From Paenibacillus baekrokdamisoli (GTDB taxonomy: Bacteria > Bacillota > Bacilli > Paenibacillales > Paenibacillaceae), in the NCBI RefSeq assembly GCF_003945345.1, contig NZ_AP019308.1, positions 6,266,001 to 6,330,000 of the forward strand: DNA of 64,000 bases. Direction: 5' to 3'. Under the pieces are notes generated by a model that was not told the origin of the DNA, did not search any database, and was given only the letters and a program-made list of their open reading frames with translations. The position numbers were made by a program, and so were the translations under genes. Numbering within the stretch: position 1 is the stretch's first letter; every line of letters starts with the position of its first letter. Shown in pieces: positions 8,807 to 17,828 of the stretch.

Positions 8807-11065
8807 ATGAGAGTACGATTGTTGGCAGGTATTCTAGCCGTTACGGTAGCTGCTGCTGTTGCCGGCATTATGAATTCGAACACCGGTAAGGCAGAGCAAG
8901 CCGCTCTGGAATCGGCCGTTCTTACCGTTTCTCAAGGCAGTCAGGTCGGAGGCACTGCCCGCGTGGCACAGAGCGGCGGGCTCCAGCTGGACTTTAATCC
9001 GGAGACAGCGGAGGTCACTGTCACGGATATATCGACCAGCACAAAGTGGTCGAGCAATCCCGTTGACCGAGCTAACGACAAGGTTGCCAAAGGGATTAAG
9101 AAAATGGATTTGAACGCACAATTACTTGTTGATTACGTAGATCCACTCAATAAACCTTTTCAATTAAATAATTACATCGGAAGTATTAAGGAGAAGGCCT
9201 TTACATGGAAGCAAATACAGGACGGAATCGAAATCACCTTTGATTTTCCCAAGGCAGGCTTCTCTATACCGGTTCAATATGCGCTCAAGAAAGATGCCTT
9301 CACGGCGACAATTGTATCGGATCGTATCCAGCAGCGTGATAAGTATCGTCTAGTCGCGATTAATCTGCTCCCCTTCTTTGGCGCAGGCAGCACGAAGGAT
9401 GACGGGTATTTATTCGTGCCAGACGGCAGCGGTGCATTAATACAGTTCAACAGCAGCAACAGCGTATATAAAAGCTATAACGAGCGTGTTTACGGTGGTG
9501 ATCAGGCCATTGACGTATCCGAGCAATCCCGTGTAAAGGAGGATATTCGCCTCCCCGTATTCGGTCTGAAGAGGAATGATCATGCTTTCCTAGCGGTCAT
9601 TAACCAAGGCGCCTATCAAGCGGGTATCAGTGCGGAAGGAAGTGGCAAGAGTAACCAATACAATGCGGTTTCAAGTACCTTCACGATGACCGAATTCGAG
9701 ACCAATACCCTTATGGCAGGCAGTCTCAATGAGAAGCAGGTGGTTCGGGGCTCGCAATCTATCGCAGGAAAACAGTCCTTCGAAGTTCGGTATTACTTTC
9801 TTAATGGACAGCAAGCGGATTACTCCGGCATGGCGGTGCGTTACCGCGATTACTTGATAAATGATCAGGGTGTTAAGCCTGTTACAGCTAAGCAGCAGGC
9901 AACCATACCGCTCATGATCGATTTTCTAGGCGGCGTCCAGAAGAGAACGACTTTTCTTGGCATTCCTTATCGGTCAGTAGAGGTACTAACTTCATTCAAG
10001 GATCTCACTGCGATTACTCAGCAGCTGTTCGAGAGTGGAATGAATAATCTGGCTATTCGCTATGAAGGCTGGGCGAGCGGAGGAATGAATGGCAAAGTGC
10101 TCACTTCATTGGATGCTGACAGCAAGCTAGGGGGCAATAAAGCTTTTCGGAGATTAATTCAAGAGATGGATCGCAGAGGTGTAGCCTTCTATCCGGTTGT
10201 CGATCCCGTGAAATTCTATAAAGGCGGCAATGGATTCTATAAGTTCTTTGATGTGACGAAGAGCATCAGCCGTGCACCAGCCGTCAAAAATCAGTATTTG
10301 CTAAGCAATGGAACGAAGGATAAGACGCTAAGCCCATGGTACTTACTGAAGCCGGAATCCGTCAATGAAGCGCTGGACCGATTCTCGGCAGCTGCAAAGG
10401 ATAAGGGATTAAAGCATGCTGCGCTGGAATCAATTGGCTCGCTCGTGTATTCCGACTTTAGGCGAAGTATGCTCAGCAAGGATGGGACGGGTCAGCTGTG
10501 GGAGAGTGGCTTGGATACGGCAGTTAGTCGAATCGGCGGCTTATCCTTCGATCATCCCAATGCCTATACGTTTATTCGGGCGGAGAGCCTAACGGATGTT
10601 CCACTTGCATCCAGCGGGTTCGATGTAGAAGAGGAGTCTGTTCCTTTCTACAGCATTGCTCTCAGCGGACTGATACCTGCATTCGGGGAACCGATCAACC
10701 TGGTCAGTGACAGCAAGCCATACATGCTGAAGCTAATCGAGACCGGTACCTATCCAGCTTATCGGTTCATCGCAAGAAGCGGCAGTCTCCTGGCGGGAAG
10801 CCAATTCGATTCCCTTTACAGCGGCGATTTTCAAGCATGGTTCAGCGATGTAAAGAAGCAATATAACGAAATCAATAAGGCGCTTCTGCCGATTGCAGGC
10901 CAGCCGATTATGCATCATGAGAAGCTTGGTGAAGGCGTATATCGAACGACCTTCGCTAATGGAAAAGCCGTACTGGTCAATTATACGAACGAGCCCATTA
11001 AGAAGGATCAACAAGTCATCCCGCCGGGTGGCTATGTTATCCAGGTAGGAGGGGGAACACCGTGA
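8807..11065 (+). CDS. Exported DUF5696-type protein
   Basis: A 752-residue protein. The N-terminus has a short signal-like segment (LLAGILAVTVAAAVAGIM) without a lipobox cysteine. The N-terminal half is beta-rich (ATVTDISTSTKWSSNP-like strands, then GYLFVPDGSGALIQFN). From about residue 370 a barrel-like region follows (PLMIDFLGGVQKRTTFLGIP; LAIRYEGWASGGMNG; GVAFYPVVDPVKFYKGG). I recognise it as the DUF5696 family that accompanies sugar importers in Paenibacillus. The barrel-like half and beta-sandwich half resemble glycoside hydrolase organisation, but activity is unproven. The start ATG 8807 has AAGGAAGGA upstream. The next permease gene starts within its stop codon. Confidence 0.72.
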   Translation: MRVRLLAGILAVTVAAAVAGIMNSNTGKAEQAALESAVLTVSQGSQVGGTARVAQSGGLQLDFNPETAEVTVTDISTSTKWSSNPVDRANDKVAKGIKKMDLNAQLLVDYVDPLNKPFQLNNYIGSIKEKAFTWKQIQDGIEITFDFPKAGFSIPVQYALKKDAFTATIVSDRIQQRDKYRLVAINLLPFFGAGSTKDDGYLFVPDGSGALIQFNSSNSVYKSYNERVYGGDQAIDVSEQSRVKEDIRLPVFGLKRNDHAFLAVINQGAYQAGISAEGSGKSNQYNAVSSTFTMTEFETNTLMAGSLNEKQVVRGSQSIAGKQSFEVRYYFLNGQQADYSGMAVRYRDYLINDQGVKPVTAKQQATIPLMIDFLGGVQKRTTFLGIPYRSVEVLTSFKDLTAITQQLFESGMNNLAIRYEGWASGGMNGKVLTSLDADSKLGGNKAFRRLIQEMDRRGVAFYPVVDPVKFYKGGNGFYKFFDVTKSISRAPAVKNQYLLSNGTKDKTLSPWYLLKPESVNEALDRFSAAAKDKGLKHAALESIGSLVYSDFRRSMLSKDGTGQLWESGLDTAVSRIGGLSFDHPNAYTFIRAESLTDVPLASSGFDVEEESVPFYSIALSGLIPAFGEPINLVSDSKPYMLKLIETGTYPAYRFIARSGSLLAGSQFDSLYSGDFQAWFSDVKKQYNEINKALLPIAGQPIMHHEKLGEGVYRTTFANGKAVLVNYTNEPIKKDQQVIPPGGYVIQVGGGTP

Positions 11066-11964
11066 TCCGCAGACTGCAAATGATGTCCTACCCAAAGAAA
11101 AAACAACTATACGGATTTTTGTTCGTGCTCCCCTGGGTGCTTGGGTTTGTGCTTTTCTTCGCCAAGCCGCTGTTGGTTTCGTTACGCTACTCGTTCCAGA
11201 ACTTAGAGCTGACACCGAATGGACTGAAGGGCAGCTTTATCGGCTGGGATAATTATAACTATGCGGTTTTTAAAGATCCGGCATTCATTCGACAAGCTGC
11301 TGACTCCTTCGTCAACATCCTGTACGGCGTGCCGCTCATTCTCATCTATAGCTTGTTCGTGTCGGTGCTGCTGAAGAACAAGTTCAGAGGCCGAGGAATC
11401 ATGCGCGCCATCTCCTTCCTGCCGGTTATTATCGCATCCGGCGTTCTGATGCAGATTCTTAAGGAAGATGTATTCTCGCAAGGAATGCGAGGCGGGGTGG
11501 AGAGCGTGTATCTCTTCGGGGGTGCAGGAATTAATAACGTACTGATCGAGCTCGGGTTTGGTCCAAAAATGATTGAGATCGTTTCCAATGTCATTGCCCG
11601 AATCTTTGATCTGACATGGCGCTCCGGCGTCCAGGTTCTCTTGTTTCTCGCAGGACTGCATGCCATTCCAGGCTACCTGTATGAGGCTTCCTCGATTGAA
11701 GGCGCTAGACCCTGGGAGCAGTTTTGGAAAATCACGCTGCCTATGCTGACGCCGATGATGCTGCTAAACACCGTATATACGATTATCGATACATTCACGG
11801 ATTACGGCAACGGGGTCATTCTGATGATCTACAATACGGCTTTCTCGCAGGTTCGGTTTGGATACAGCAGTGCGCTGGCTTGGTTATATTGCCTTGCGAT
11901 TGCCCTGTTCCTGGGTCTAGCGTATTTGCTTCTGAAGAAACGAATCGTCTATCTACAGGACTAA
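11062..11964 (+). CDS. Sugar ABC transporter permease, second importer
   Basis: A 300-residue membrane protein. The first helix is LYGFLFVLPWVLGFVLFF and the EAA loop is YEASSIEGARPWEQFWKITL. The GTG start overlaps the stop of the DUF5696 gene by four bases, which ties this importer to the NHL/Yip1/DUF5696 trio. It pairs with the permease at 11,984 and the lipoprotein at 13,109. The ATPase is missing locally. The tight coupling suggests the trio works with this importer as much as with the first. Confidence 0.9.
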   Translation: MIRRLQMMSYPKKKQLYGFLFVLPWVLGFVLFFAKPLLVSLRYSFQNLELTPNGLKGSFIGWDNYNYAVFKDPAFIRQAADSFVNILYGVPLILIYSLFVSVLLKNKFRGRGIMRAISFLPVIIASGVLMQILKEDVFSQGMRGGVESVYLFGGAGINNVLIELGFGPKMIEIVSNVIARIFDLTWRSGVQVLLFLAGLHAIPGYLYEASSIEGARPWEQFWKITLPMLTPMMLLNTVYTIIDTFTDYGNGVILMIYNTAFSQVRFGYSSALAWLYCLAIALFLGLAYLLLKKRIVYLQD

Positions 11965-11983
11965 AGGAAAGCGGTGAAACGAA

Positions 11984-12946
11984 GTGAACGATCGGTTACT
12001 CATGAGAAAAAAGCTGAAGCGACTGCGGTCGACTGCCATTTCCATACTCAGATTCGCCGTGCTTGCTGTACTCGCGTATCAGCTGCTGTATCCCTTGCTC
12101 TACATGCTGAGCATGGCGCTTCGACTGCCCGAGGAGGCGATGGATCCCAGTATCATCTGGATTCCGAAGACCTTTTCCCTAGCGAACTTTGCCGATACGC
12201 TTCGGGTCATGGATTTCTGGGATGCTTTCAAGAACAGCATGTATATTGGAGTCGGCTGCGGACTGCTTGACGTACTTTCTTGCGCCTTCGTTGCCTACGG
12301 ATTCGCGAGGTTCCGCTTTCCGTTCTCCAATATGCTGTTTGCCCTGGTGATCCTGACGCTTATCGTACCTGTGCAAACGATCATTCTCCCCCTGTATGCG
12401 GAGATGAAATATTTTGACGGGTTCGGATTGATGAAGCTTGTGTCGGCGGTGACCGGCGGTCCTGACCATATTAGCTTAATTGGTCACTACTCCGCCTTCT
12501 ATCTGCCATCCTTGTTCGCGATGGGATTACGATCAGGACTGTTCATCTTCATCTTCCGTCAATTCTTCAAAGGGATGCCCAAAGAGCTGGAGGACGCGGC
12601 ATACGTGGATGGCTACGGGCCGTTCAAGACCTTCTTCCGGGTCATTCTGCCCAATGCGAAGAACGCGATTATTACGGTGTTCCTGTTCTCTTTCGTCTGG
12701 CATTGGAACGAATATTACCAGTCAAATCTGTTCCTCGGCAATTTGAAGAAAAACTTCGCGATCGCCTTGTCGTCGCTGCGAGTTGATTTGCAATCGGTCG
12801 TCAACGTGCAGACGATCAGCGATCCGCTCGTCGTCGTCACTCGCATCCAGGCAGGTATGCTGCTCTCGATCATTCCACTTGTTGTGCTTTACCTCGTTAC
12901 GCAGCGGTATTTTACAGACAGTGTGGAGCATGTTGGCATTAAGTAA
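11984..12946 (+). CDS. Carbohydrate ABC transporter permease, second importer
   Basis: A 320-residue MalG-like membrane protein with GTG start 11984. The EAA loop is EDAAYVDGYGPFKTFFRVIL and the C-terminus is VEHVGIK, matching the usual ending of this subunit class. It has a slightly longer periplasmic-side insertion (~160-185, SAVTGGPDHISLIGHYSAFY) than the other permeases here. It is followed by 162 bases and then the binding protein, an unusual order because the binding-protein gene usually comes first. Confidence 0.9.
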   Translation: MNDRLLMRKKLKRLRSTAISILRFAVLAVLAYQLLYPLLYMLSMALRLPEEAMDPSIIWIPKTFSLANFADTLRVMDFWDAFKNSMYIGVGCGLLDVLSCAFVAYGFARFRFPFSNMLFALVILTLIVPVQTIILPLYAEMKYFDGFGLMKLVSAVTGGPDHISLIGHYSAFYLPSLFAMGLRSGLFIFIFRQFFKGMPKELEDAAYVDGYGPFKTFFRVILPNAKNAIITVFLFSFVWHWNEYYQSNLFLGNLKKNFAIALSSLRVDLQSVVNVQTISDPLVVVTRIQAGMLLSIIPLVVLYLVTQRYFTDSVEHVGIK

Positions 12947-13108
12947 TTGCTTCCGCTAGACTATTCCGCATTCGGAGAGGAGGCGATGCCAGGGAGAGCA
13001 TCCGTCTCGGTTGAAGATTGTATTGGTAGGTAAACAAGCATTAAGCAAGCAAATTATTTATGGCATTCATGATTCCATTCATTCATTTATTCGAGGGGGA
13101 ACAAGTCA

Positions 13109-14482
13109 ATGAAAAACAAAACATCGTTGTCCACAGCAGCTTTAACAATTGCCTTAACATCCATGCTGGCCGTTACAGGCTGCGGAAATGGAAACAACAC
13201 AGGCAATGCTGATAAAGCAGCGGCCAATAAGACGAATAACGCTGCAGATGCAGGTAATTCAGCCAACACAGGAACAAAAAATGCGGCTCCAGCTGAGCCA
13301 GTACTGAAGGATGGCGACATCACGATTCTGTACCACACGTCCAAGGAGCAGTATGACGAGAACAAGAAAAGCAATCCTGCTGCCTACGATGCAGTATGGG
13401 AAACAATCCCGCAATTTGAAAAGGCTTTCGGCGGTAAAGTGAATGTCGTTGCTGTCCCTTGGGGCGATCAGAAGTCGACGCTAATTTCGATGGTTAATGC
13501 CGGAGATCAAGTGGATATCGCGCAAGCAAATGACCAGAACTTCCCGGTCTATCCGCTCAAGAAGATCGTTCAACCCATTGACCAATATGTCGATATGACC
13601 GATCCGTTGTGGAACAGCGCTGTTTCGAAAACCTTTACTTTCGGCGGAAAGCCTTATGCTGTTGGCACTTCGGCAGCGCCAATCGTCATTTACTACAATA
13701 AGTCCCTATTCACGAATAATGGGGTCAAAACACCCTCTGAATATTACAAAGAAGGCAACTGGACATGGGATTCATTCCGTGATGTTGCCAAGCAGCTGAC
13801 AGCAGATACAGACGGAGACGGCAAGAACGATCAATTCGGCTTCGGCTGGTGGGATGGCGGCTATCCGCTGTTCGTTGGCTCGAATGGTAAGACGCTGCTT
13901 TCCTATAACGACGATGGCACAATCACGACGAACTATGATTCCGAGAACGTGAAGGAAGCGATGCAGTTCGCGCAGGATGCGCTGCTGAAGGACAAATACA
14001 TTGATAAAGCAAAAGAAGGCGACTCCTTCATTGGAGAGTTTAAGAATGGTAAGCTCGCAATGACAGCCGAGTACGGCTTGTCTGGATTTACGGTGTTCAA
14101 GAGCGACTACGAGCTTGATTTTGTACCGGTTCCAACAGGTCCCAAAGGTACAACAGATGCTGGACCCGGAGGGCTGTCTGGCTGGGCAATCCCGACTGCT
14201 TCCAAAAATCCTCAAGGAGCGGCGGAATTCATCAAGATGATGTCGGAGAACGAATCCAAAGTTGCTACCGATGCGAATGTAAAGAATTATGGGCAAGAGA
14301 AGGTAGATTTGATTAACAAGCTGGCTGGTAACATCTTGTTCACGCCGATCGGTGTAGAGAAATATTTTGATGCTAACGGTGTTGTATTGCAAGGGATAAA
14401 GGATGGATCACCAGTAGGAACGTTCGCCGTTAATGGTAAGAACATGCTCGAAGAAGGCATCAAAATTACGTTAACCCAATAA
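13109..14482 (+). CDS. Sugar-binding lipoprotein of the second importer
   Basis: A 457-residue extracellular solute-binding protein. A lipoprotein signal ends in the lipobox AVTGC (Cys ~25), followed by an Asn/Ala-rich linker that keeps the domain away from the membrane. The core has the family features DGDITILYH, QVDIAQANDQNFPVYPLK, APIVIYYNKSLFTNNGVKTP and GLSGWAIPTASKNPQGAAEF. An EF-hand-like DTDGDGKND (~230-240) may bind calcium. SD GAGGGGGA lies upstream of ATG 13109. It ends the importer operon and precedes two GH32 genes, so fructo-oligosaccharides are a reasonable ligand by context. Confidence 0.9.
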   Translation: MKNKTSLSTAALTIALTSMLAVTGCGNGNNTGNADKAAANKTNNAADAGNSANTGTKNAAPAEPVLKDGDITILYHTSKEQYDENKKSNPAAYDAVWETIPQFEKAFGGKVNVVAVPWGDQKSTLISMVNAGDQVDIAQANDQNFPVYPLKKIVQPIDQYVDMTDPLWNSAVSKTFTFGGKPYAVGTSAAPIVIYYNKSLFTNNGVKTPSEYYKEGNWTWDSFRDVAKQLTADTDGDGKNDQFGFGWWDGGYPLFVGSNGKTLLSYNDDGTITTNYDSENVKEAMQFAQDALLKDKYIDKAKEGDSFIGEFKNGKLAMTAEYGLSGFTVFKSDYELDFVPVPTGPKGTTDAGPGGLSGWAIPTASKNPQGAAEFIKMMSENESKVATDANVKNYGQEKVDLINKLAGNILFTPIGVEKYFDANGVVLQGIKDGSPVGTFAVNGKNMLEEGIKITLTQ

Positions 14483-14510
14483 TTAAACAGTAGGTAAGAG
14501 TGTTCGTACC

Positions 14511-14550
14511 AGAGAGGTCCTGATCGGTCTTGTCCCGAGAGGGGCCTTTT
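14511..14550 (+). terminator. Weak intrinsic-terminator-like hairpin
   Basis: AGGTCC (14515-14520) can pair with GGGCCT (14542-14547) with one G-U, and TTTT follows at once. The loop is long (21 bases), so this may attenuate rather than stop transcription between the binding protein and the first GH32 gene. Confidence 0.4.
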
Positions 14551-14592
14551 CGGTAAAACAGTATATCTCCCTAAGAGAGGAGAACGAGAAGT

Positions 14593-16032
14593 ATGTCCAC
14601 CTATAAGGAATCATATCGACTTCAATATCATCTTTCACCGCCAACAGGGCAGATGAGCGATCCGAACGGTATGGTCTTTTATAAGGATGAGTATCACCAG
14701 TTCTATCAGTACACTGGAAAGTGGGGTCATGCCGTTAGCCGGGATTTGCTGCACTGGGAGCATTTGCCGATTGCGCTCGCTCCTGATGAGCTCGGCGATA
14801 TCTGGTCTGGCTGCGCAGTTGTGGATTGGAAGGACACAAGCGGTTTGTTTGGCGGCGAAGCTGGACTTGTCGCGATATTCACGCATTTCAAGGAAGGCTT
14901 ACAATCGCAGAGCATCGCCTACAGTAAGGACAGTGGGCGTGAGTGGGAGAAGTACGCCGGAAATCCGGTTATTCCGAATCCGGGTTTGAAGGATTTTCGC
15001 GATCCGAAGGTCATTTGGCATGAAGAGACGGGTAAGTGGGTCCTGGTGGTATCGGCGGATAAACGGGTTCATTTCTACAGCTCGCTGGATCTGATTCAAT
15101 GGAAGTTCGAGAGCGAGTTTGGCGAGGGTCAGGGATCCCATGCTGCGGTGTGGGAGTGCCCGGATTTATTCCCGCTGCCGGTGGATGGGAATACAGAAAA
15201 GCTGAAATGGGTGCTGCATGTCAGCATCGGTGACAATGAGGAGACGGACGGCTCGACTGCTCAATATTTTGTCGGTGAGTTCGATGGTCGGACTTTCGTA
15301 AATGATTGGCCGGGCGAGCAGGTGCGATGGACCGACTATGGTCAGGACTTCTATGCGGCGGTCTCGTATTCAGATATATTGCAAGAGGATGGACGACGAA
15401 TCTGGCTGGGCTGGATGTCCAATTGGAAATATCCATTCGATGCACCTACCGAATCTTGGAAGGGAGCGATGTCTATACCGAGGTCTCTCGCGCTGCACAA
15501 GGAAGAAGGAGAGGTAAGACTCGCTCAGCTTCCGATTAAGGAGCTGGAGCTTCTTCGGGAAGCGCCTTTTAAGCTAAATGCCGTGAACATTACGGATGAA
15601 ACACTCGCGCTTGATTTTGAAGGCGAACACTATGAATTCGAAGCGATCATCACATGGCAGTGTGTGCAGGAGTTTGGCTTTCGTTTGCGAACCTACGGAT
15701 CGGAGGCAACTTTAGCCGGGTTCTCACCCGCGGAGAATCTCCTATTCCTAGATCGGACAAAGTCAGGCTTCGCAGATATCTATGATCGCTCAGGGAATCC
15801 GGCGCGGTTCAACAAACGGTTCGAGGCATCGCGATTTCGTTCAAGCAAGCAGCTTAAGATACGCGGTTATGTAGATGCATCCAGTGTGGAATTATTCGTT
15901 GATGATGGGCTGCAGGTATTCACTTCATTAATCTATCCTTCTCCAGGCAGCCTAGGCGTGGAGATCTATGCTGCGGGAGGAACCGCAGTATTCGAACGTG
16001 TAGAGATTTATCCTTTGAAATCGATATGGTAG
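14593..16032 (+). CDS. GH32 beta-fructosidase (levanase/sucrose hydrolase type), cytoplasmic
   Basis: A 479-residue protein without signal peptide. The five-blade propeller motifs are present. The nucleophile block is SDPNGMVFY (~23-31), the transition-state block is FRDPKV (~137), and the acid/base block is WECPDLF (~191, Glu). The C-terminal beta-sandwich ends SVELFVDDGLQVFTSLIYP. The nucleophile block reads M-S-D-P-N-G instead of the common W-M-N-D-P-N-G. The catalytic Asp is kept but the preceding Asn is Ser and the Trp is lost. Such enzymes cleave terminal beta-fructosyl bonds. Lacking an export signal, it should act on imported sucrose or fructo-oligosaccharide. It is 47 bases upstream of a second, divergent GH32 gene. 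Confidence 0.9.
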   Translation: MSTYKESYRLQYHLSPPTGQMSDPNGMVFYKDEYHQFYQYTGKWGHAVSRDLLHWEHLPIALAPDELGDIWSGCAVVDWKDTSGLFGGEAGLVAIFTHFKEGLQSQSIAYSKDSGREWEKYAGNPVIPNPGLKDFRDPKVIWHEETGKWVLVVSADKRVHFYSSLDLIQWKFESEFGEGQGSHAAVWECPDLFPLPVDGNTEKLKWVLHVSIGDNEETDGSTAQYFVGEFDGRTFVNDWPGEQVRWTDYGQDFYAAVSYSDILQEDGRRIWLGWMSNWKYPFDAPTESWKGAMSIPRSLALHKEEGEVRLAQLPIKELELLREAPFKLNAVNITDETLALDFEGEHYEFEAIITWQCVQEFGFRLRTYGSEATLAGFSPAENLLFLDRTKSGFADIYDRSGNPARFNKRFEASRFRSSKQLKIRGYVDASSVELFVDDGLQVFTSLIYPSPGSLGVEIYAAGGTAVFERVEIYPLKSIW

Positions 16033-16078
16033 GGCAGAGTAACGCAAGATCAGCACATGATGAATGCAGGAGGTAATT

Positions 16079-17566
16079 ATGGAAACGAAGCAAAACTTGA
16101 CGCACGAGCAGCGACTCGAGCTAGCAAATAAGAAAGCGGCCGAATTGGCTGCGGCTCTGGATAATGACAGATTTCGGCTTCATTATCATCTGATGCCGAG
16201 AACCGGTTGGATGAATGATCCCAATGGCTTGATCCAATTTAATGGGGAGTATCACGCGTTTTATCAGCATTATCCCTTTGAGCCCCATAATGGGCCGATG
16301 CATTGGGGGCACGCCAAGAGCTCTGATCTCGTTCATTGGGAGCATCTGCCGATTGCGCTCGCACCTTCTGAGCCTTATGATCTGGGCAGTGGCAACAATG
16401 GCTATGGCTGCTGGTCCGGAAGCGCCGTTGATGATAATGGCAAGCTAACGCTTATCTATACGGGACATGTTGACGGGAACAACCCAGTCGAAGTTCAGTG
16501 TTTAGCCGTGAGCAAGGACGGTGTCCAGTTCGAGAAGGCAGCTAATCCAGTTATTCCAGGTCCACCGGAGGAGGGATGCTTCGGATTTCGCGATCCGAAA
16601 GTATGGAAGCATGAAGATAAGTGGTACATGGTCATTGGCAGCGGCAAGGATGGGCATGGAAAAGTGCAGCTGTATACGTCTGACAGTCTCCACCACTGGC
16701 AATATTCAGGTGCAGCAGCGCAAAGCGATGGTACGATGGGCGATATGTGGGAATGCCCGGACTTGTTTCCTTTGGGAGAGGCAAATCATGTTCTCATTAT
16801 CTCTCCGATGAATATGGGCTCAACGAAAACTATGTATCTATCAGGTTCATTTAATTACGATTCGGGGAAGCTGGAGACAGCATACTCCGAACGGCTCGAT
16901 TACGGCTTTGATTTCTATGCGCCGCAGACTTTGCTCGATGATCAAGGTCGCCGCATAATGATTGGCTGGATGAATATTTGGGGTGCAAAGATGCCCGAGC
17001 AGGAAGATGGATGGATGGGCGCAATGACCATTCCGCGCGAGCTGAAACTGACGGAGAAGGGTACCATCACAATGGAGCCCGTTGCGGAGCTTACTGCTTT
17101 GAGAGGGAAACACCATTCCTTAGAGCGGCAGGTGATTGAACGCGATACAGTCCTGCGACTGCATGCACTCCAGTCTGACGCACTCGAAATCGTCGCGGTC
17201 TTTGAAGTAAGCGATTCTCACGAAGAAGAGTTCGGACTGTTGCTGCGCTGTTCGGCGGATGATAGTCAATATACAGAAATCTCTTACTGCACCAGCAATG
17301 GTCAACTCCTTATGGACCGCAACCAATCGGGGCAAGGAGACGGTGGAATTAGTGAGCTAACCATTGAACCGATGGAACGCGGGCGGTTGAAACTGCACTT
17401 GTTCTTGGACCGTTCTTCGGTAGAATTGTTCATAAACGGTGGCCACAAAACAATAACCAACCGGATCTACCCGAATCCGGACAGTCTAGGCATTAAGCTA
17501 TTCTCACGGCAAGGGAGCACGATCCTCCATTCGTTCGACGCTTGGGAGCTGCAATCCATTTGGTGA
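16079..17566 (+). CDS. GH32 sucrose-6-phosphate hydrolase / beta-fructosidase
   Basis: A 495-residue cytoplasmic protein. The motifs are canonical: GWMNDPNGLIQF (nucleophile Asp), GFRDPKVW (transition-state Asp) and WECPDLFPL (acid/base Glu). A C-terminal beta-sandwich ends SVELFINGGHKTITNRIYP. The frame allows ATG 16064, but AGGAGGT lies just after that codon and five bases before ATG 16079, so 16079 is the start. The length and the HYHLMPRTGWMNDPNG context match SacA/ScrB-type enzymes that release fructose from sucrose, sucrose-6-phosphate or short fructans. No PTS gene is present here, so unphosphorylated oligosaccharide brought in by the ABC importers is the more likely substrate. Confidence 0.92.
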   Translation: METKQNLTHEQRLELANKKAAELAAALDNDRFRLHYHLMPRTGWMNDPNGLIQFNGEYHAFYQHYPFEPHNGPMHWGHAKSSDLVHWEHLPIALAPSEPYDLGSGNNGYGCWSGSAVDDNGKLTLIYTGHVDGNNPVEVQCLAVSKDGVQFEKAANPVIPGPPEEGCFGFRDPKVWKHEDKWYMVIGSGKDGHGKVQLYTSDSLHHWQYSGAAAQSDGTMGDMWECPDLFPLGEANHVLIISPMNMGSTKTMYLSGSFNYDSGKLETAYSERLDYGFDFYAPQTLLDDQGRRIMIGWMNIWGAKMPEQEDGWMGAMTIPRELKLTEKGTITMEPVAELTALRGKHHSLERQVIERDTVLRLHALQSDALEIVAVFEVSDSHEEEFGLLLRCSADDSQYTEISYCTSNGQLLMDRNQSGQGDGGISELTIEPMERGRLKLHLFLDRSSVELFINGGHKTITNRIYPNPDSLGIKLFSRQGSTILHSFDAWELQSIW

Positions 17567-17623
17567 TACACCTTTGATGTTAGAATGGGTCGTAATATTA
17601 AGCGAAACATGAATGCGGAGATC

Positions 17624-17661
17624 GGGCTGTCTCAAAAGTTTTTTTTGCTTTTTGAGCCCCC
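17624..17661. repeat. IS-end-like sequence forming a T-rich hairpin
   Basis: GGGCTGTCTCAAAAG (17624-17638) resembles terminal inverted repeats seen on IS1182/IS-type elements in Firmicutes. It is followed by a T-run and CTTTTTGAGCCCCC (17648-17661), which can pair with it. No transposase is nearby, so at most this is a remnant or a terminator of the GH32 operon. The assignment as an IS relic is a guess. Confidence 0.3.
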
Positions 17662-17682
17662 TTCAATAGTCTGGAATTCGCG

Positions 17683-17731
17683 ACAAAAAGCCTCAAGTTC
17701 CACTTTTCAGTGGTTTCTTGGGGCGTTTTGT
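17683..17731. terminator. Bidirectional terminator between convergent genes
   Basis: A long imperfect hairpin. The outer stem is ACAAAA/TTTTGT, the middle stem GCCTCAAG/CTTGGGGC with one G-U, and the inner stem CCAC/GTGG around TTTTCA. Flanking A- and T-runs allow termination in both directions. It sits between the + strand GH32 operon and the - strand hydrolase gene. Confidence 0.75.
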
Positions 17732-17828
17732 TTTGATTTTGGACTACCTCATTCTCTCTTATTCTTTTGGGATAGACTCTCTGTTTTCGACCTAGGAATA
17801 ATGTCCACCTGATGCCAAAATCATAAGG

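Noticed and set aside
17624..17661. Complete insertion sequence
   Set aside because: Only one end-like sequence is present, with no transposase frame and no second terminal repeat within reach.
17585..17812. 75-codon plus-strand open frame
   Set aside because: It spans the IS-like hairpin and the bidirectional terminator and has low-complexity Phe/Ser-rich content, so it is not a gene.
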